Part shown: piece by piece, positions 58,445-64,000 of the stretch
Layout of the letters: each line of letters begins with the position of its first letter
Position numbering within the stretch: the first letter of the stretch is position 1
NCBI RefSeq assembly: GCF_004664715.2
Contig: NC_051068.1
Location: 15,813,798-15,877,797, forward strand
Source of the DNA: Peromyscus leucopus
Taxonomy: Eukaryota; Chordata; Mammalia; Rodentia; Cricetidae
DNA length: 64,000 nucleotides
Direction: 5' to 3'
Notes under the pieces: generated by a model
Told to the model about the DNA's origin: nothing
Databases searched by the model: none
Seen by the model: the letters and a program-made list of their open reading frames with translations, nothing else
Position numbers and translations under genes: made by a program

Positions 58445-58665
58445 GTTTTTAAATTTCAGCTTTAGTTACGTGTGTAAGTGTTTTTTCCTCACATGTATAT
58501 CTGTGCACCATGTTGTACCTGGTGCCTGAGCAGGTCAGAAGAGGAAATCATATCCCCTGAAACTCGAGTTTTGAATGGTTGTAGGTGTTGTAGATCAAAA
58601 CTAGCCCTTTTGCAAGAACAACAAGTTAATAAGTGCTCTTAATCGCTGAGATGTGTCTCTAGCCC
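58445..58665 (-). repeat. B3-type SINE, reverse orientation
   Basis: 'gagcaggtcagaagaggaaa' and 'taatcgctgagatgtgtctc' then 'tagcccc'. Diverged. Confidence 0.8.
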
Positions 58666-59017
58666 CTAGTATTGTCTTTAGTCTTCCATAAATGAAAATT
58701 TAAATTTTTTTTTTTATTTAGAATCAAGAAATCCAAAGTCTTGTTTCGTTTGTCTTTTTAGGAAAATTCTGTTTCGTGTGTGGAAATGCACAGGACTTTT
58801 CCAGGTTTTTTTTCACTAGCCCATAGACTGTTGCATAAAGAGATAGTATCATGCGACTGGGTTATATTAAATAGTTGGTAATTGTGAATTAAATGAATGA
58901 AATAATGTTTAAGTTATTTTCTCTCAATGTTGGTTTAACTTTAAGACTGAATGACAAAAACATTGAGAATTCAGGGTGAAAACATTGCCTTGGTCTTTAG
59001 CGTTCCCTGTTACTTAC

Positions 59018-59081
59018 CTTGGAGTAGGCTTGGGGCTTCTTGGAGGCCACGACAGAACCACAGTTGGTAATCTTGAGCACT
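59018..59081 (-). CDS. Exon 2 seen: RA domain, middle
   Basis: 64 nt (21 codons plus one base). The acceptor is 'gcccctcag' and the donor a near-perfect GTAAGTAAC. It reads SAQDYQLWFCRGLQEAPSLL and then Q, the 'eYqLwv..g..eapypL' element typical of the ARHGAP20 RA domain. The final single G combines with the first two bases of the exon at 55987 to make Glu. Confidence 0.87.
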
Positions 59082-60715
59082 CTGAGGGGCAAAAGAACCA
59101 ACCATCAGAGATAATCTTTCACAGTGGATACTTTAAGAATATCTTTCCTCACCATTTCCAGCTCTCCAGCAGGAAAATTATTATTAGAATCAGTATTAAT
59201 GATGTGTCTTTTGACTACAGGTTTGAGTCATCTGTGATGATTTCAGGAGAAAATGCTTGGGTCTTGCCTTGCCTTTCTGATGGAGCCTAGATCTATTGAT
59301 CCACAATAGAATGTAAATGACCATGGGATAAAAAAATTACATTCAGCCATCAACACTTACCAAGAAAAAGCTTATTCCAAAATCTGTTACATCTGTTTGT
59401 CCACGTGTGTGTGGAATATTGAACTTTGACATGAAATGTCCACATAACCTAGTACTCAGAGAACCATACAACCTCAGTGCCTATGATTTCTTGAGCAAAG
59501 TATCCTTTGAAAGATGTGGTAAGCTCAGCAAGACTGGGCAAAATAGACAAAAAACAGAGAGGCTTTTAGGATGCCTAGGAGTAAAAACAACTTTTGGCTT
59601 TCATTCAGAGATGTCCAATCTGTGGAGAGGAAGGACGTGTGTCTAACCTAGAAAATCGGCCAGATGCTGAAAACAGGCTCCACAACACAATTACTGTACA
59701 CAGTGCTATGGATCCATTTGGAACAACCATCTAAATAGAGTATTCTGTTGAAATATTTAGCACCCTACTATAGTGGGTAAAGTAAAAATATGCTTTAACT
59801 GGAGGTATCATTAATTGGACTTTGCTGTTGATTCCAGATTAAAAACAATTGCACTGCCCTGTAGAAGTCTTAATTATTAAAATGAACAGACATACACACT
59901 CAAGCAGATAAACACCACTACCCCCCCCAACACACCATGGAAGTGAGAGAAAGAGAGAGGGACATAGACCCAGGGAGAGACAGACATAGACACAGGGAGA
60001 GACAGAGACAGAGAGAACAACACAGAGAAATCATACAAACTCACAGGAGGTGATAGAGAGGGTCATCTACAAATACAGAAAAAGATATACACAAAGAGAG
60101 ACATAAATACACAGAGACACATGTATTTTACACAAAAAAAGACAAAGTTAAACAAGGATATGTATGCAGAGAGAAAGAAGAACAGAGATAGAAATAGACA
60201 CATACACATAAATATTAAGAGAGAGAGAAAAAAGAACACATCCAAACACAACATCTATACCTCCACACACAGAGAAGTGAAAAAAGGAATGGGAGAGGAG
60301 AAGGAATTATATACCAAATATGAAGTACAATATAATCAAAAATAAAAAAGAAGAACATCATTCCTTCTATGATAGCCAGGCTTTAAATTAGATGTGTCTG
60401 TATGACCAAATAATCTCAATTATTTTTTACAATAGAAAATGCAAATTGTCTATGGAGACTAAAAGTATAGCTCAAAACCATTGAGCTATGAGTTTCATTT
60501 CACATGAACCTTAAACAAATATTCAAGAAAAATGTCCCTCTAAAATCTATCATTATATCTTAGATGCTTCAGTTCTAAAAGGAGATTGTAAAATATGATT
60601 TGTAAATTTATCATGATCAAGTGTCTTCTATATATCTTTATATGCACATTTGTACATATGTGGATCTCAAAAAAACCTCTCAAATTTAAGTCAAAGTAGC
60701 TTGAAAGTAACTTAC
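59082..60715. other. Intron 1, with purine-rich low-complexity tract
   Basis: At 59940-60330 there is an A/G-rich tract with imperfect 'gagacagacatagacacagg' units. The rest is unrecognised. ORFs over the tract are artefacts. Confidence 0.6.
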
Positions 60716-60793
60716 AGGCATTCCTATCGTAGGTAGTAACTTCTTCATAACATCATTCACTGTTTCCAAGTCTGTTGTTGTTACATATAAAGG
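60716..60793 (-). CDS. Exon 1 seen: RA domain, first part
   Basis: 78 nt, 26 codons, phase 0 to 0. On the reverse strand the acceptor is 'ctttttatag' and the donor GTAAGTTAC. It reads PLYVTTTDLETVNDVMKKLL and then PTIGMP. This is the first strand and helix of a Ras-associating ubiquitin-like fold ('yVtttDt..dVi..lL...gi'). It joins in frame to the exon at 59018. The alternative, a chance frame, is unlikely given the splice sites and what follows. Confidence 0.85.
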
Positions 60794-61301
60794 CTATAAA
60801 AAGTGCAGAGAAAATGCTATAAAATAACTTAAAGCACATGATTAGTTATTGTCTAATCATCACTTACAATCTATGGGGTATAATGACAACTCTAATGTAG
60901 AATAAATATCTTGTTTTCTTCCCTTTATATACCATAATGCTGGAAGACTATAAGTCTAACATATTTACTTCAATTTAAGTACTTGGTTACTGGGTATTCA
61001 AACACAGCAGGTAACTGGTTTTTATGATAAAGGGGGACTGTAGAGCCATGGGTGCTGAAACTCAGCATTCTGAATTTTCTTTCCTTATTGAGGTAGGGGT
61101 TAAAAAGAGGGTTGATGCCTTTCCTTCCACCCCAGCTCTGCTTCCATCATTTTATAGCTTTATTTTCATGCACAGCATATATACAGGTCTAGGAAAGTCA
61201 GGATAAGAACTGGCTGCATCTTTTCTTTCTTTTCAAAATACCAATATGGATGAGCACTTTCTCCATATAAAACTTTGTAAATAGATAATATTCAGTGCAG
61301 T
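60794..61301. other. Upstream intron, nothing recognised
   Basis: Sequence between the first visible exon and the L1. I looked for an earlier PH or RA exon and did not find one. Confidence 0.4.
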
Positions 61302-63575
61302 AATCTGTTGAGGTTATAAATTCAGCTACACTGAACCTGATAGAAGAGAAAATAGGAAGTAGCCTTGAAAGCATTGGCACAGGAGACCACTTGCTAAATA
61401 TAATAACAGTAGCACAGACACTGAGAGCAACAATTAATAAATGGGGCATCCTTAAACTGAGACGCTTCTGTAAAGCAAAGGACACTATCAATAAGACAAA
61501 ACGACAGCCTACAGAATGGGAAAAGATCTTCACCAACCCCACATCTGATAGAGGGCTGATCTCCAAAAATATATAAAGAACTTAAGAACTTAAACCTCAA
61601 AATACCAAACAATCCAATTAAAAAATGGGCTACAGATCTAAACAGAGAATTCTCAGCAGAAGAAATCTCAAATGGCCAAAAGACATTTAAGGAATTGCTC
61701 AACATTCTTAATCATTAGAGAAATGCAAATCAAAACAACTCTGAGATACCATCTTACACCTGTCAGAATGGCTATGATCAAAAACACTGAAAACAGCTTA
61801 TGTTGGAGAAGATGTGCAGCAAGGAGAACACTCCTCCACTGTTGGTGGGAGTGCAAACTTGTACAGCCTTTTGGAAATCAGTATGGCGACTTCTCAGAAA
61901 ATTGGGAATCAATCTACTTCAAGACCCAATGATACAACTCTTGGGTATATACCCAAGGCAAGTTCAACCATACCATCAAGGACACATGCTCAACTATGTT
62001 CATAGCAGCATTATTCATAGTAGTCAGAACCTGGAAACAATCTAGATGCCCCTCACCCAAAGAATGGAAAGAATACGTGGTACATATACACAATGGAGTA
62101 CTACTCAGCTGTAAAAAAACAATGACATCATGAAATTTGCAGGCAAATGGATGGAACTGGAAAATATCATCCTGAGTGAGGTAACCCACTCAGAATGACA
62201 AATATGGTATGTACTCACTCTTATGTGGATACTAGATGTAAAGCAAAGGGTAACTAGGCTACAACCCACAGCTTCAGAGAAGCTAGGAAACAAGTGGGAT
62301 CATAGAGGGAATCATGGATCGCCTTGGGAAGAGGAAATAGATGAAATCTCCATAAGTAAAGTGGGATCAAGGGGGACAAGAGAGGGGAGGGGATGGGGAT
62401 GAGTACATGAGGGAATGGGATGGCCAAGTTAGGGTGGAGGGCATAGAGTGGGAGAGCAATGAAAGCAATATCTTGATAGAGACAGACATTATGGGGTTAG
62501 GGAAATTCCCAGGAATCTACATGGACAACCCCAGCCTAGACTACTAGCAATAGCGAAGAAGCTGGCCTACCCCTGTAGTCAGACTGGTGAACACCCTGGT
62601 CATCATAGAGCCTTCATCCAGTAACTGATGGAAGCAGATGCAGAGATCCACAGCTAAGCAGCAGGCCAAACTCTGGGAGTCCAGTCAAAGAGAGGGAAGA
62701 GGGAGTATATGAGTAAGGGGGGTGGGTCAAGATCATGATGGGGAAATCTACAGAGACAACTAAACCAAGCTCATAGGAACTCATGAACTTTAGACCAACA
62801 GCTGTGGAACCTGCATGAGACCAGACTAGGCCCTCTGCATGTGGGAGACCACTGTGTAGTGCTGAGGATGCTGTGAATGTGTTGCTCTGATTGATTAATA
62901 AATAAAGTGCTGATTGGCCAGTAGCAAGGCAGGAAGTATAGGCGGGACAAAGAAAGAGGAGAATTCTGGGAAGTGGAAGGCTGAGTCAGGAGACGCTGCC
63001 AGCCACCACAATGAGAAGTAAGAGGTAAGTTACTGGTAAGCCACAAGCCACGTGGCAAGGTATAGATTTATAGAAATGTGTTAATTTAAGATATAAGAAC
63101 TAGATAATAAGAAGCCTGCTACGGCCATACAGTTTATAAGTAATTTAAGTCTCTGTGTGTTTGCTTGGGTCTGAGCGGCTGCAAGACTGGCGGGTAAGAG
63201 AGATTTGTCCTGACTGTGGGCCAGGCAGGACCAGGAAAATTTCAGCTACAGTGTAGCTTGCTCTGTTTGAGGTGAACCTGGCAGTGGGATCAGGATCTAT
63301 CCATGGTACATGAGCTGCCTTTTGGAGCCTACTACCTATGGTAGGATGCCTTGCTCAGCCTAGATTCATGGGGAAGAGGATTGGCCTGCCTCAACTAAAT
63401 GTACCAGGCTTTGCTGACTCCCCATGGTATCCTTTACCCTTTTGGAGGAGGGTTAGGGGGCTGGGTTGGCAGGAAGGAAGACTGGAGAGGAGCAGGAGGA
63501 GAAAATGAGTGGGGGATCTGTGGTTGGTATGTAAATGAATAAAAAATTCTTAAATTAAAAAAAATCTGTTGAGGT
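61302..63575 (+). mobile_element. 5'-truncated L1 with target-site duplication
   Basis: L1 body 61315-63562, flanked by exact 13-bp duplications AATCTGTTGAGGT (61302-61314 and 63563-63575). It carries the last part of ORF2 ('aaatgcaaatcaaaacaact', 'tgttggtgggagtgcaaact') with stops and frameshifts, the 3' UTR, and an A-rich tail after 'aatgaataaaaaattctta'. Five-prime truncation and a duplication at the target are the normal outcome of target-primed reverse transcription. It is split by a solo LTR at 62860. The short ORFs inside are fragments. Confidence 0.93.
62860..63250 (+). mobile_element. Solo LTR, family Y copy 2, inside the L1
   Basis: 391 bp from TGCTGAGGATGCTG to 'ttcagctaca', flanked by exact duplications GTGTAG (62854-62859 and 63251-63256). 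AATAAA lies near its start (62899). It is the same family as the LTR at 47681. The TG...CA ends and 6-bp duplication fit an ERVK-type element. It inserted after the L1 had landed. Confidence 0.92.
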
Positions 63576-63883
63576 GATAGATCTAGGAATTCAAAAATGA
63601 AGATTTTAGAAATGAAAGCCTATCTCTTAATACTCTTAAGAAAAACAATGTGCTCATAGTATTAGCTCTTTACTGCCTCTCACATTTATAATCTTCTCCA
63701 AAGATCTAGGAAGACTGTGTAGGAAATAGAATGAAACCAATTGATAGGAATCTGAGTTGATAGCTCTGATATAGTGGAATTCTAATACATCTTTATAGAA
63801 TACGACAATCAATAGATAGGTATAGTTTTGTGCACATGGGTTCTACAATATCAGATATGTCTGCAATAAGGATTGTAGGAAGA
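63576..63883. other. No recognised feature
   Basis: Apparently unique AT-rich sequence. Confidence 0.4.
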
Positions 63884-63901
63884 CTCTCTCTCTCTCTCTC
63901 T

Positions 63902-63943
<42 letters not shown>
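63884..63943. repeat. (CT)n-(GA)n inverted dinucleotide tract
   Basis: A CT run (63884-63903) meets a GA run (about 63906-63943) across a short 'tatg'. The two arms are complementary and could fold into a hairpin. Confidence 0.95.
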
Positions 63944-63947
<4 letters not shown>

Positions 63948-64000
63948 TAGACACAGAGAGATACTTGCTGTATACAGTATTCTCTCTGTATGCTGTATTC

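Overview
The window looks like nuclear DNA from a muroid rodent, most likely a cricetid (hamster, vole or deer-mouse group). The signs are dense B1, B2, B3, B4 and ID-type SINEs, rodent L1 fragments, many solo LTRs and long microsatellites. The B1 copy at 8187 carries the 'gagttccaggaaagg ... ctacacagagaaaccctgtctc' body that I associate with cricetid B1s. The placement is inference. There is no bacterial or viral gene organisation, and almost every open reading frame here is a by-product of repeats or chance.

Region 1 to about 42 kb is intergenic-type DNA. It holds SINEs, a 38-bp minisatellite (4718), an LTR family with three copies (3760, 21050 reverse, 46736), a 24-unit 30-bp minisatellite (13112-13815), ERV LTR fragments (14.2-15.0 kb), a hAT-type DNA transposon relic (16107), a 4.2-kb reverse-strand L1 remnant (16.4-20.6 kb), a U6 snRNA/L1 chimeric retropseudogene (31300) and a compound triplet repeat (40552). 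I see no convincing protein gene here.

Region 42.1-60.8 kb contains the only gene I can support. It is a multi-exon reverse-strand gene of the ARHGAP20/TAGAP type, with the end of an RA (Ras-associating) domain followed by a RhoGAP domain. Nine exons (60716, 59018, 55987, 54199, 53620, 51085, 50440, 48172, 42086) have splice signals. Their codon phases join correctly if two later indels are ignored, and together they give a continuous RA to RhoGAP to acidic C-terminus order. As read, the gene is damaged. Exon 5 has lost the catalytic arginine finger (Ser instead) and carries a frame-shifting +2 indel. Exon 8 has an exact 13-bp tandem duplication that breaks the frame. Two further exons (45205 and 43686) are a second, older copy of the first two RhoGAP exons, lying in the last intron. 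The gene probably starts beyond 60.8 kb, outside the recognisable part.

Region 60.8-64 kb holds a 5'-truncated L1 with a 13-bp target-site duplication, itself interrupted by a solo LTR with a 6-bp duplication, then a CT/GA fold-back. Several other nested insertions with matching target-site duplications let the order of insertion be read directly.
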